The position numbers and the translations under genes are program-made. From positions 32,050-96,049 of the forward strand of contig NZ_JAQIIO010000010.1 of assembly GCF_027891095.1 (NCBI RefSeq): a DNA stretch of 64,000 bases, read 5' to 3'. How positions within the stretch are numbered: the stretch's first letter is position 1; every line of letters begins with the position of its first letter. The notes below the pieces were generated by a model. The model was not told the DNA's origin. It ran no database searches and saw only the letters and a list, made by a program, of their open reading frames with translations. This document shows positions 43,605 through 52,013 of this stretch, piece after piece. Origin of the DNA: Aliiroseovarius salicola (GTDB taxonomy: Bacteria; Pseudomonadota; Alphaproteobacteria; Rhodobacterales; Rhodobacteraceae).

Positions 43605-45377
43605 TCAGGTGAGGTCAAACCCTGCATAGGGTAGGAACTGGATTGGTGTGCCGGGGGTGATGTCTTGTGCGTCGTCTGACAGTTCCACCAATCCTGTGGC
43701 CCAGGCGAGGCCAGAGATGCGGCCGGACCCTTCGGATTTGAACGCTTCGACCCGGCCATCTTCTCCGATCCGTGCACGCAGGTATTCACGACGCCCTGCT
43801 TTCTTTTTCTTCGAAAAGGCCGCGGGCAGGGTCATGGCCATCGGATCGAGCCACCCTCCCCCCGCGAGCACGGAAAAGGCGGGGCGGGCGAAAATCAGCG
43901 TGGTGACGAGGGCGGCAACCGGATTGCCGGGCAGGCCGAAGACAGGTGTCGTGCCCCATTGGGCAAGGGCCAACGGGCGGCCCGGTTTGATTGCGATGCG
44001 CCAGTGGTGCAGCGAACCGGTTTCCTGGAGCAGGGCAGACACGTGATCTTCGTCCCCGGCGGAGGCCCCGCCCGAGGTGAGGATCACATCCGCTTTTTCC
44101 GCTCCAGCGTCGAACGCGTCGCGCAAGGCATCGCGGTCATCGGACACATGGCCCAGATCAACCGGGATATATCCCCATGTTTCGGCAAGCGAGAGCAGCA
44201 TTGGGCGATTGGCATCATATGTGCGGGCCACGTCTAGGGTGCTGCCGGGGGCGGCGAGTTCATCTCCGGTCGAAAGCACCCCAACGCGTAGAGGGGTGCG
44301 TGTTTCTACTTCGGAAAGTCCAAGGGCAGAGAGAAGTGCAATATCTGGGGCGCGCAGCTTGTGACCCATTGGGAGGGCCAATTTGCCAGCCTCGACATCT
44401 TCGCCCGCAGCTCGGGCATTGGCACCGGGTTTTGGGGCGGAGGGGAAGCTCACTGTGTCGCCCGTTAAGGTCACATCCTCCTGAAGCACCACGGTGTCCA
44501 CGCCCTTGGGAAGCAGTGCGCCGGTCAGGATGCGGATGGCGTGGCCCGGGGGAACCGTGCCTTCAAATGGTCCGCCTGCTGCTGCGCGCCCTTCAACCAG
44601 CGGTAAGGTGATCTGTGTTTCGGATGGAAGGCTCGCGTGCGCAAACGTGTATCCATCTACGGCGGAGTTGGCACCCGGAGGATTGGACCGCAGGGCCATA
44701 TGGTCGCGGGCCAAAATACGCCCGCGGGCTTTGTCTGTAGGGATTGTCTCAGGGCCGGTCACCGGAGCGAGCCGATCCCGTAGGGTCGCAAGCGCTTCAT
44801 CCACGGGAGTCCAGTGTACGCCAGGAGGCAGAGCAAAACAGTCGTTCTTTAGGCCAGCGGCTTTGGGGACAGGCCGAGGGGCAAGCCCAGTTTCCTCTGC
44901 GATGAAATCGGCAATCGCGCTGGTGTCGTCGAGATCGAAAAGGGGGCAGGGCAGGTCGGTGGGCGTGTGATCGGCGGCGACGGCACGAACGGTGGGGTTT
45001 TCGCGGGCGATCAATGGCTGACCGGTTTCTGCGCGGCAGGCCTCGATCTTGGGGTGGGAGGCAGATTTGAACCCCTCAACGATCACAAGATCACAAGGCT
45101 GCAGGCGCTTCAGCAACGTATCGAGATCAGGTTTCGGGGTGTCCCGAAGCTCATGCAATTGGGCAATGCGCGCATCACTGACCAGCACCACCTCTTGCGC
45201 GCCTGCAATGCGGTGGCGATGGGTGTCCGTGCCTTTACGCTCAAGATCCACGCCGTGATGCGTGTGTTTCAAGGTCGAAACAGTCAGCCCGCGTGCCGTG
45301 AATTCGGCCACCAACCGCTCCACCAGCCCGGTCTTGCCGGAGTTCTTCCATCCGGTGATGCCGAAAATACGTGCCAT
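43605..45377 (-). CDS. moeA: Fused molybdopterin-guanine dinucleotide protein MobB and molybdopterin molybdotransferase MoeA
   Basis: A 590-residue fusion. Residues 1-165 are MobB: P-loop GWKNSGKTGLV (8-18), KHTHHGVDLE, and VIVEGFKS. Residues about 185-585 are MoeA: PPGANSAVDGYTFAH, PGHAIRILTGALLPKGVDTVVLQED, STGDEL and GLPGNPVAAL. MoeA inserts molybdate into adenylated molybdopterin; MobB assists MobA. Fusion of MobB and MoeA is not the usual E. coli organisation. It follows mobA by 1 nt and ends the operon. Confidence 0.93.
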   Translation of the reverse strand: MARIFGITGWKNSGKTGLVERLVAEFTARGLTVSTLKHTHHGVDLERKGTDTHRHRIAGAQEVVLVSDARIAQLHELRDTPKPDLDTLLKRLQPCDLVIVEGFKSASHPKIEACRAETGQPLIARENPTVRAVAADHTPTDLPCPLFDLDDTSAIADFIAEETGLAPRPVPKAAGLKNDCFALPPGVHWTPVDEALATLRDRLAPVTGPETIPTDKARGRILARDHMALRSNPPGANSAVDGYTFAHASLPSETQITLPLVEGRAAAGGPFEGTVPPGHAIRILTGALLPKGVDTVVLQEDVTLTGDTVSFPSAPKPGANARAAGEDVEAGKLALPMGHKLRAPDIALLSALGLSEVETRTPLRVGVLSTGDELAAPGSTLDVARTYDANRPMLLSLAETWGYIPVDLGHVSDDRDALRDAFDAGAEKADVILTSGGASAGDEDHVSALLQETGSLHHWRIAIKPGRPLALAQWGTTPVFGLPGNPVAALVTTLIFARPAFSVLAGGGWLDPMAMTLPAAFSKKKKAGRREYLRARIGEDGRVEAFKSEGSGRISGLAWATGLVELSDDAQDITPGTPIQFLPYAGFDLT

Positions 45378-45378
45378 G

Positions 45379-46026
45379 TCAGTTGGCTCCTTTCAGGAGA
45401 GCCTCAGCCCGTTCCAGATCTTCGGGTGTGTTGACATTGAAAAACGGGTCAAACGGGTCGGGGTCATAGGGGGCGAGGGCGGCGCCGTGTTTGTCGGTCC
45501 AAAGGACCACCTTACGCAATCCATCCTTGAGAGCAGCGCGCAGATCATCACGCAGATCTACCGGCCAGAGGCCAAATGTGGGTTGGCGCATGGGGCCGCG
45601 ATCTGGATCATTTGTGGCAGCGAGCGCAATGGGGGTACCCTCTGCCTTTGCGGCGGCGATCAGGCGCGCGCCAAGATCTGTCGGGAAAAACGGTGTGTCG
45701 GCAGCGGCGGATAGTATGTGGGTTGCACCTTGCTCGGCCGCCCAATCCAACCCCGCAAGGACACCGGCAAGCGGGCCCGCAAATCCTTCGATGCTGTCGG
45801 ATAGAACAGGCAGGCCAGTATCGGCGAAACGCGAAGCATCGCCATTGGCATTCAGCGCCAAGGTGTCGACCTGTGGGGCGAGGCGGGTGATCACATGCTC
45901 AAGTAGGCTCTTGCCGCCCAATTCCAACCGTCCCTTGTCGAGTTGCGCCTCTTCGCTGCCACCCATTCGTGTGGCGAGCCCTCCGGCGAGGATCACACCG
46001 TAGACTTTATTATTGGGCATCGTCAT
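45379..46026 (-). CDS. mobA: Molybdenum cofactor guanylyltransferase MobA
   Basis: A 215-residue nucleotidyltransferase that adds GMP to molybdenum cofactor. The N-terminal GxxxRMGG signature (VILAGGLATRMGG) is present, but six residues (SEEAQL) separate GG from the normally adjacent DK of LDKGRLELGG. Other motifs are LPVLSDSIEGFAGPLAGVLAGLDWA and AAADTPFFP. ATG at 46026 overlaps the AT-rich gene stop (ATGA). Next is the mobB-moeA fusion 1 nt away. Confidence 0.9.
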   Translation of the reverse strand: MTMPNNKVYGVILAGGLATRMGGSEEAQLDKGRLELGGKSLLEHVITRLAPQVDTLALNANGDASRFADTGLPVLSDSIEGFAGPLAGVLAGLDWAAEQGATHILSAAADTPFFPTDLGARLIAAAKAEGTPIALAATNDPDRGPMRQPTFGLWPVDLRDDLRAALKDGLRKVVLWTDKHGAALAPYDPDPFDPFFNVNTPEDLERAEALLKGAN

Positions 46027-46553
46027 TTCGCAGGTTTCATCCAAGCCGTGACATCATCCACGAATTTGGCTTCATCTTCTATGATTGACTTCGGAATTGA
46101 AATAGGCTGACCGCCGCTCAAAAGAACAACGCACTCTTTGGTCTGTAAGAAGTCATCAATAGTGTGCCATGGGGCCTTGACCATTTTCCCACCACGGCAG
46201 GACTTTATTCCGTGCGAGTTTACTGCAACGTTCATTTGACCGCGCATGCTCGGCATATGCTTAATGTTTCGGATCATTGTGACAGCTGTTATGCGTTGCC
46301 AACCCCAGATGATAATTGAACCGATGGCGATAGAAATAACAATTTGCCAAACTGGAAGGATGGTATCATCAAAGATTAGTTCACGGAGAATATAGCCGAT
46401 TGCGACGGCACCAGAAGCTATAAATGTCTGAAACAAAATCCCAACTAAGTGAAATTTGATTGGATAGTGATACCTAAGTACTATGCGCTGAGCAATTCTT
46501 GCGGCTCGCAAACTCTGAGTGTCTGTCAGTTCGTATGTGAACTCATAACTCAT
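46023..46553 (-). CDS. AT-rich intruder gene: two-helix membrane protein with YcxB-like domain
   Basis: A 176-residue protein with two hydrophobic helices (about 34-56 and 68-88). A soluble C-terminal part (about 95-172) resembles the YcxB-like fold (VNSHGIKSCRGGKMVKAPWHTIDDFLQTKECVVLL, then IPKS). GC in three sampled 60-nt rows is 37-40 %, against 62 % in fdhD nearby, so it looks acquired. It is joined to fdhD by ATGA and to mobA by ATGA. No role in molybdenum cofactor synthesis is known. Confidence 0.75.
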   Translation of the reverse strand: MSYEFTYELTDTQSLRAARIAQRIVLRYHYPIKFHLVGILFQTFIASGAVAIGYILRELIFDDTILPVWQIVISIAIGSIIIWGWQRITAVTMIRNIKHMPSMRGQMNVAVNSHGIKSCRGGKMVKAPWHTIDDFLQTKECVVLLSGGQPISIPKSIIEDEAKFVDDVTAWMKPAK

Positions 46554-47431
46554 GCGCTTCCCTTCCGACGGTGTTTCTTTTCCTCAGTTGGTGCGTGGGC
46601 GGGATCCATGTCTCGGATCAGACGGTCTGCGCCGGACAGGCAGGTGAAGCGCTGGCCACGCATCCGACCAATCAGCGTCAGTCCGATCTCTTGCGCGATT
46701 TCCACGCCCCAAGCAGTGAAGCCGGAGCGCGAGACAAGCACGGGGATGCCCATCTGCGCGGTCTTAATCACCATTTCCGAGGTCAGCCGCCCGGTGGTAT
46801 AGAGGATCTTGTCCGCCCCATCGATGCCTTCGGCCAGCATCCAGCCTGCCACCTTGTCGACCGCGTTGTGGCGCCCCACGTCCTCCATATAGACAAGCGG
46901 ACGCTCGCCCTGACACAAGACAGTGCCGTGGATCGCTCCTGCTTCCAAATAGAGCGACGGGGTGCGGTTGATCTTGTTGGCAAGCGTATAAAGCCATGAT
47001 GTGCGCAACTCGGTTGTGGGAAGGGTCAGACCCTCCAGCCCTTCCATCATGTCGCCAAAGACCGTGCCGACCGCGCAACCGGACGTGCGGGTTTTACGAG
47101 CGAGCTTGTCTTCGAAATCAGTCTCAACGGCGGTGCGCACAACCACTGTGTCCAGTTCCTCGTCATAATCGACGCCGGTGATTTGATCGTTATCCGACAG
47201 CATGCCCTGATTGCGTAAAAACCCCATGGCGAGGTAGTCGGGGTAATCCCCGATGGTCATGGCAGTCACAATCTCACGGCGGTTGAGAAAAATCGTCAGC
47301 GGGCGTTCTTCAACCACATTTGCGGTCACGTCATCCCCGTGTTCATCCACGCCGATCACCGCGCGGGTCAGGCGGGCGGCAGTGGGATCTGGGGCGATGA
47401 TGTAGTCGTCGCTTGGATCGATTTTAGACAT
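46550..47431 (-). CDS. fdhD: Sulfur carrier protein FdhD
   Basis: A 293-residue protein needed to sulfurate the molybdenum cofactor for formate dehydrogenase. Family blocks: EERPLTIFLNRREIVTAMTIGDYPDYLAMGFL, TSGCAVGTVFGD, MEDVGRHNAVDKVAGWML and YTTGRLTSEMV. The CxxC pair known from E. coli (CGLCG) is reduced to one Cys (SGCAVG). ATG at 47431 has AAGGA upstream; the 47491 frame start is less likely. It heads the molybdenum operon; formate dehydrogenase genes are not in the window. Confidence 0.92.
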   Translation of the reverse strand: MSKIDPSDDYIIAPDPTAARLTRAVIGVDEHGDDVTANVVEERPLTIFLNRREIVTAMTIGDYPDYLAMGFLRNQGMLSDNDQITGVDYDEELDTVVVRTAVETDFEDKLARKTRTSGCAVGTVFGDMMEGLEGLTLPTTELRTSWLYTLANKINRTPSLYLEAGAIHGTVLCQGERPLVYMEDVGRHNAVDKVAGWMLAEGIDGADKILYTTGRLTSEMVIKTAQMGIPVLVSRSGFTAWGVEIAQEIGLTLIGRMRGQRFTCLSGADRLIRDMDPAHAPTEEKKHRRKGSA

Positions 47432-47482
47432 ATTGCATCCTTGCTCTTGCCCCTTCCGGGCATATGAGCAATTTAGGGTTTG

Positions 47483-48211
47483 ATGGAACAAAGTGTCACC
47501 CCCAAAACCGCCTTTTTGCGCGGATCGCGCGATGCGCTGCCCTTCCTGCTGGTGGTGGGGCCATTTGCGCTGCTTTTTGGTGTGGTTGGGGCTGAGGCTG
47601 GATTGAACCTTGCTGAAGTCATGGGGTTTTCTGTGTTGGTCATTGCGGGGGCGTCGCAGTTTGCCGCGCTTCAGGTGATGAGTGAAAACGCGCCCACGAT
47701 TATCGTGATCCTGACGGCACTTGCGGTTAATCTGCGCATGGCGATGTATTCGGCATCCCTCACGCCCTATCTGGGCAAAGCGCCGATATGGAAACGAGCA
47801 TTGGCCGCCTATTTTATGGTGGATCAGGCCTATACGCTGTCTCAGATCAAGTTCGAGATGGAGCCGGATCTGTCGGTATCAGCACGGCTTGCCTATTATC
47901 TTGGAACTGTCGTTCCGATTGCCCCATTTTGGTATATTCTGACTTATGTAGGCGCTGTCGCAGGAACGAAAATTCCACCGGAGTTCGCGCTTGATTTTGC
48001 CTTGCCAATTACCTTTATCGCCATGATTGCTCCGGCCTTGCGCACGATTGCGCATAGCGCCGCGGCAGTGACCTCTGTCATTGTCGCGCTATTGATGGCG
48101 TGGATGCCCTATGGAACCGGGCTTTTGGTCGCAGCCGTGGTGGCGATGGCAGTAGGGGCGCAAATCGAATTGTGGATGGCGCGTCGGCCCGGAACAGGGG
48201 CGCAGGGATGA
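47483..48211 (+). CDS. azlC: AzlC family branched-chain amino acid exporter subunit
   Basis: A 242-residue membrane protein with about seven helices. The AzlC core DALPFLLVVGPFALLFGVV and GASQFAALQVM are clear. With AzlD it exports branched-chain amino acids or analogues. The ATG at 47483 and the fdhD ATG are 51 nt apart, divergent. Stop overlaps azlD by 4 nt. Confidence 0.92.
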   Translation: MEQSVTPKTAFLRGSRDALPFLLVVGPFALLFGVVGAEAGLNLAEVMGFSVLVIAGASQFAALQVMSENAPTIIVILTALAVNLRMAMYSASLTPYLGKAPIWKRALAAYFMVDQAYTLSQIKFEMEPDLSVSARLAYYLGTVVPIAPFWYILTYVGAVAGTKIPPEFALDFALPITFIAMIAPALRTIAHSAAAVTSVIVALLMAWMPYGTGLLVAAVVAMAVGAQIELWMARRPGTGAQG

Positions 48212-48537
48212 GCTATTCGCATCTGACCATCTGGGTGATCATCTTCGGGCTCGCCGTTGGCAGTTTCCTGATCCGCTTCAGTTTCCTTGGCATCATTGGG
48301 GACCGGCCGATGCCGGAATGGGTGTTGCGCCATTTGCGCTATACGCCGGTTGCGGTATTGCCCGGTCTTGTAGCGCCATTGGTATTCTGGCCAGAAGCCA
48401 CGGATGGCATGACCGATCCAGCGCGCTTGGCCGCAGCTCTGGTTACACTGAGCGTCGGTTATTTTGGCAAGAATGTCCTGATGGCAATCCTATGCGGTGC
48501 CGTCACTCTCTACGGGATGATCTATCTTCTGGGCTAA
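48208..48537 (+). CDS. azlD: AzlD domain exporter subunit
   Basis: A 109-residue membrane protein with about four helices and the AzlD pattern (FLIRFSFLGI, LRYTPVAVLPGLVAP). It pairs with AzlC. Starts at ATG 48208 within the azlC stop (ATGA), so the two subunits are made together. Confidence 0.9.
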   Translation: MSYSHLTIWVIIFGLAVGSFLIRFSFLGIIGDRPMPEWVLRHLRYTPVAVLPGLVAPLVFWPEATDGMTDPARLAAALVTLSVGYFGKNVLMAILCGAVTLYGMIYLLG

Positions 48538-48611
48538 TGGCCGGGACCAAAAGGGAAACCGGGACACGAGCAACCCGTGAGATCTGTGTTTTGCCCCGGT
48601 GTTTGCTGTCG

Positions 48612-49232
48612 TCAGGTGCCGGGTGCGACGCCTGCCGGAAGACCCTCTACGAGAATTTCATAGTTGATATGTGGATCGTCGTCATAGAAGGTTTCTTCCT
48701 TCACCCCCGGTTTGGTCGCGAGGTAATCCATCAGCGCTGTCGGGAACCAACTGTCAGGGGCTCCCTCAAAACCGGGCAAACGTTTCATGATGGCGGCAAC
48801 CGACTTTGAGCAATGGGCTTTGGGCACCGGACCGTTTTGCTCGACCAACCGGATCGCCAGCTCTGCGACCTCGGGGCTTACCACGATATCCTGTTGGACC
48901 ACGCGATAGGTGATGCGGGAGTGGTAGTCGATGTAGAAATCCAGAACACCGGACGAGATCCCGTAATGCACGTCATGACGTTCCGGGATGCGTGCATGTC
49001 CCCAGGTGCCGGCGGGGTCGAACAACACCCGCTCATGACCGTTGATCATGAGGGCGGAATGAGCACCGGAGTTTCTCTGATTTGAAATAACGGTAAAGAG
49101 TGTGAGCGTGGGGGGGCCGGCCTCGCGAAAGGTGACACTCGCCACCGCTTCGTCACTGGCCCATTTATTGTCGGCACCACCGCAGGCAGCAAGCCCAGCT
49201 ATCAGTGCCAGCGCCAAAAAGCTGCGCCGCAT
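48612..49232 (-). CDS. Predicted lipoprotein with permuted papain-like (YaeF/YiiX-type) features
   Basis: A 206-residue protein. The start ATG at 49232 follows GGGGGTGAGG; a TTG at 49244 is in frame. Lipobox is AGLAACGG (Cys17). An early NSGAHSALMIN segment (His) is followed by late AHCSKSVAAIMK (Cys). In circularly permuted NlpC/P60 enzymes of the YaeF/YiiX group, His comes first and Cys last, as here. A wall peptidase or lipid-modifying activity is possible; I cannot confirm the fold. No named domain. Confidence 0.55.
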   Translation of the reverse strand: MRRSFLALALIAGLAACGGADNKWASDEAVASVTFREAGPPTLTLFTVISNQRNSGAHSALMINGHERVLFDPAGTWGHARIPERHDVHYGISSGVLDFYIDYHSRITYRVVQQDIVVSPEVAELAIRLVEQNGPVPKAHCSKSVAAIMKRLPGFEGAPDSWFPTALMDYLATKPGVKEETFYDDDPHINYEILVEGLPAGVAPGT

Positions 49233-49266
49233 CCTCACCCCCAACCATGTTGTCTCGTTCGGCGTT

Positions 49267-49401
49267 TTATGCGCCTACGATTGCAAGGAATACCAGAAAC
49301 AGGATGATTGCAATGGTTGAACGAGCGCAGACCTTGATGAAACCTTCATAGGTTTTTTCCTGAACGCTGGTGTCCATGGTGCCCATTTCATGTTCTGCCA
49401 T
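49267..49401 (-). CDS. aa3-type cytochrome c oxidase subunit IV (small)
   Basis: A 44-residue protein, starting MAEHEMGTMDTSVQEKTYEG, with one C-terminal membrane helix (ARSTIAIILFLVFLAIVGA). This is the small subunit IV seen in structures of Rhodobacter and Paracoccus aa3 oxidase. ATG at 49401 has GGGAAG upstream; stop at 49267. It is not next to other oxidase genes here, as is usual in this family. It is too short for many gene finders. Confidence 0.85.
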   Translation of the reverse strand: MAEHEMGTMDTSVQEKTYEGFIKVCARSTIAIILFLVFLAIVGA

Positions 49402-49589
49402 TTTAGGTCTTCCCTATTTGAATCACGTGTTAAGTTGTCGATTAGCCGATTTTGAAGGGCCTGTCACCTCTTGTCAGTCGAGGAAATGGGATCAGACCAC
49501 AGAAATCTACCCTGCGTCGCAAACAGAACAGTTCCCCGGGCTCGTGCCTGCAAGGTTTGAGTGGAAACCATTGAAATCAGGAGAGATGG

Positions 49590-50540
49590 ATGAAAGTCGG
49601 ATTTATCGGATTGGGCAATGTCGGTGGCAAACTGTCCGGGTCTTTGTTGCGCAATGGTGTGGATCTGACGGTACATGACCTGAACCCAGATCTGGTTGCG
49701 GATCTGGTTGCCCGGGGGGCGACAGCGGCTGAAAGCCCAGCCCAAATGATGCGCGATTGCGACACAGTCATCACCTGCCTGCCCTCACCCGCTGCGTCGA
49801 ATGCGGTGATGGGCGAAATGTTGCCGGAGATCAGATCTGGAAAGGTCTGGATGGAGATGTCCACGACTGACGAGGCCGAAGTGAAGCGTCTGGGGTCCAA
49901 AGTGATCGAGGCTGGTGGCACTGCGGTGGATTGTCCGGTCTCGGGGGGATGTCACCGTGCCGATACCGGCAACATCTCTATCTTTGCGGGTTGCGACCGT
50001 GAGACTTTTGATCGGGTCTTTCCACTTTTGACCACCATGGGGCGGCGTGTGTTGCATACGGGGGAACTGGGTACGGCCTCGGTTCTGAAAGTGCTGACCA
50101 ACTACCTTGCCACGGTGCATCTGGTGGCAAATGCCGAAGCACTGGTGACGGCCAAAGCCGCAGGTATGGATCTGAATACGGCTTACGAAGCGATAAAAAT
50201 AAGCTCGGGCAATTCCTTTTCGCATGTGACTGAAAGTCAGGTGATCCTGAACGGTTCGCGCGATATCTCTTTCACCATGGATCTGGTGAAAAAGGATATT
50301 GGCTTGTTTCAAGAGATCGCCGACCGCAACGATGTCCCGCTTGAGATCAGTCCGCTGCTGGTGAAAATATTTGACGATGGTATTGCCCGTTACGGCGAAC
50401 GAGAGCTGTCCCCCAATATTATCAAGCGTCTCGAAGAGGCCACCGGGCTGGATATCCGTGCTCCGGGCTTTCCAGCGGAAATGGCGGATGATGAGCCGGA
50501 AGAACCCGGCTATGAGGTGGTTCCGACAGGGCGGATCTGA
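49590..50540 (+). CDS. 3-Hydroxyisobutyrate dehydrogenase-like NAD(P) oxidoreductase
   Basis: A 316-residue beta-hydroxyacid dehydrogenase. Rossmann GFIGLGNVGGKL at 4-15, the substrate loop DCPVSGG at about 114-120 and the catalytic Lys in ASVLKVLTNYLA. Substrate could be 3-hydroxyisobutyrate, tartronate semialdehyde or another 2/3-hydroxyacid. It has a C-terminal acidic extension (ADDEPEEPGYEV). GAGAGATGG sits before the ATG at 49590. The gene end is followed by the chrB remnant. Confidence 0.88.
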   Translation: MKVGFIGLGNVGGKLSGSLLRNGVDLTVHDLNPDLVADLVARGATAAESPAQMMRDCDTVITCLPSPAASNAVMGEMLPEIRSGKVWMEMSTTDEAEVKRLGSKVIEAGGTAVDCPVSGGCHRADTGNISIFAGCDRETFDRVFPLLTTMGRRVLHTGELGTASVLKVLTNYLATVHLVANAEALVTAKAAGMDLNTAYEAIKISSGNSFSHVTESQVILNGSRDISFTMDLVKKDIGLFQEIADRNDVPLEISPLLVKIFDDGIARYGERELSPNIIKRLEEATGLDIRAPGFPAEMADDEPEEPGYEVVPTGRI

Positions 50541-50543
50541 GCG

Positions 50544-50754
50544 CCGCTGGACAGTTTGTCCCACTGACACCAAACCTCATGATCCCGCTTCGCAGGCCTC
50601 GGGACTTCTTTCTATTGCCGTAGGCTTGTCGCGCATGTATCGCGATGTCACCCAGCAGCTTGAGGCAGGACTGGGCGTCCTTGATGCGCCTTACCGCTGG
50701 GCGCGAGGTGCGATGGACGAGGAACATGGTTGGCCAAAAGGGGCAAGCGCGTAA
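50544..50754 (+). pseudogene. chrB remnant (C-terminal fragment of chromate resistance protein ChrB)
   Basis: This stretch reads in one frame PASQASGLLSIAVGLSRMYR, QQLEAGLGVLDAPYRWAR and EEHGWPKG, like the C-terminal end of ChrB proteins as I know them. The N-terminal two thirds (about 250 residues) are missing; the frame simply runs back into the previous gene. Stop (TAA 50752-50754) overlaps the chrA ATG (TAATG), the normal chrB-chrA junction. A short translated peptide from ATG 50635 remains possible. Left boundary is uncertain. Confidence 0.62.
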
Positions 50755-52010
50755 TGACCCACAGTTTATCCGAAACCCTGTCCGTGTTCTGGCGGATTGG
50801 GGTGCAGTCCTTCGGCGGACCAGCCGCGCAGATTGCTTTGATGCACCGGGTTCTGGTTGAAGAGAAGAAATGGTTGACCGAGCAGCAGTTTCTGAATGCG
50901 CTCAGTTTCTGCATGTTGCTGCCCGGACCGGAAGCGATGCAATTGGCCACCTATTCTGGCTGGCGAATACGCGGAGTGATGGGGGGGCTGATGGCCGGGC
51001 TTCTGTTTGTTCTGCCCGGCGCTGCTGTGATCTTTGCCCTGGCTGCCCTTTATGTGAGTTATGGCAAAGTGCCATTTGTCGCGCTCTTGTTTCTCGGTGT
51101 GAAATCCGCCGTGCTGATCATCGTGCTTGAAGCGCTTTTGAAAGTTTCCAGGCGCGCGCTGAAGGGAAAGGCGCATTGGATCATCGCCGGATTGGCCTTT
51201 ATAGGCATCTTTTTCCTGTCGCTGCCATTTCCGCTGATTGTGATCGGGGCAGGGATTTATGGTGCCCTCACAGCCTCTGGACTGGCGGCGGAAACCGATC
51301 TCCCTCGTCACAGGATGCAAAATACACTGGCGACTGTTGTGATCTGGTTGGCGATCTGGTTGGTGCCACTGGCCGCCCTTGATCTCTTTGCAGGTCAAAC
51401 CATCTTGCCGCAGCTTGGTGCGTTCTTCTCGAAACTCGCCGTGGTCACATTTGGTGGCGCCTATGCGGTGCTTGCCTATATGGCGCAGGATGTGGTCACC
51501 GGGTTTGGTTGGCTTACGGCGGATGAGATGCTCGACAGTCTGGGGCTGGCCGAAACCACGCCGGGGCCGCTTATTCTGGTCACGCAGTTTGTGGGCTTCA
51601 TAGCAGGGTTTCGGGACGCTGGATTTGGCATGGCTTTCGCGGCGGCAATTGTCACGCTTTGGGCGACATTCACCCCGTGCTTCCTTTGGATCTTCGCAGG
51701 CGCCCCCTATATCGACCAGATCGCTGCCCAGCCGCGGATGATCGGGGCGCTGTCTGCGATCACGGCTGCGGTCGTTGGTGTGATCCTGAACCTATCGCTC
51801 TGGTTTGGTCTGAACGTGCTTTTCCACGAGGTGAGCCGCGCCAAATGGGGAGTGTTCACGCTTTGGCAACCAGAGTTGGAAAGTCTCGACTGGCGTGCTG
51901 CGCTGTTGTCCATGCTCTGCGGGGTGTTGCTCCTGCGGCTGAAGCTGGGGCTTGGCTGGGTGCTTGGCCTTGCTGCCGCAGGGGGTGTTCTGTTGGGACA
52001 GTTGGGCTAG
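50754..52010 (+). CDS. chrA: Chromate transporter ChrA
   Basis: A 418-residue membrane protein with two CHR halves. First half has FWRIGVQSFGGPAAQIALMHR and LLPGPEAMQLATYSGW; second has FFSKLAVVTFGGAYAVLAYMAQ and GLAETTPGPLILVTQFVGF. ChrA exports chromate, and some homologues may carry sulfate. About ten helices. Translation is coupled to the chrB remnant. It converges with the next gene with only 3 nt between. Confidence 0.94.
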   Translation: MTHSLSETLSVFWRIGVQSFGGPAAQIALMHRVLVEEKKWLTEQQFLNALSFCMLLPGPEAMQLATYSGWRIRGVMGGLMAGLLFVLPGAAVIFALAALYVSYGKVPFVALLFLGVKSAVLIIVLEALLKVSRRALKGKAHWIIAGLAFIGIFFLSLPFPLIVIGAGIYGALTASGLAAETDLPRHRMQNTLATVVIWLAIWLVPLAALDLFAGQTILPQLGAFFSKLAVVTFGGAYAVLAYMAQDVVTGFGWLTADEMLDSLGLAETTPGPLILVTQFVGFIAGFRDAGFGMAFAAAIVTLWATFTPCFLWIFAGAPYIDQIAAQPRMIGALSAITAAVVGVILNLSLWFGLNVLFHEVSRAKWGVFTLWQPELESLDWRAALLSMLCGVLLLRLKLGLGWVLGLAAAGGVLLGQLG

Positions 52011-52013
52011 CGA

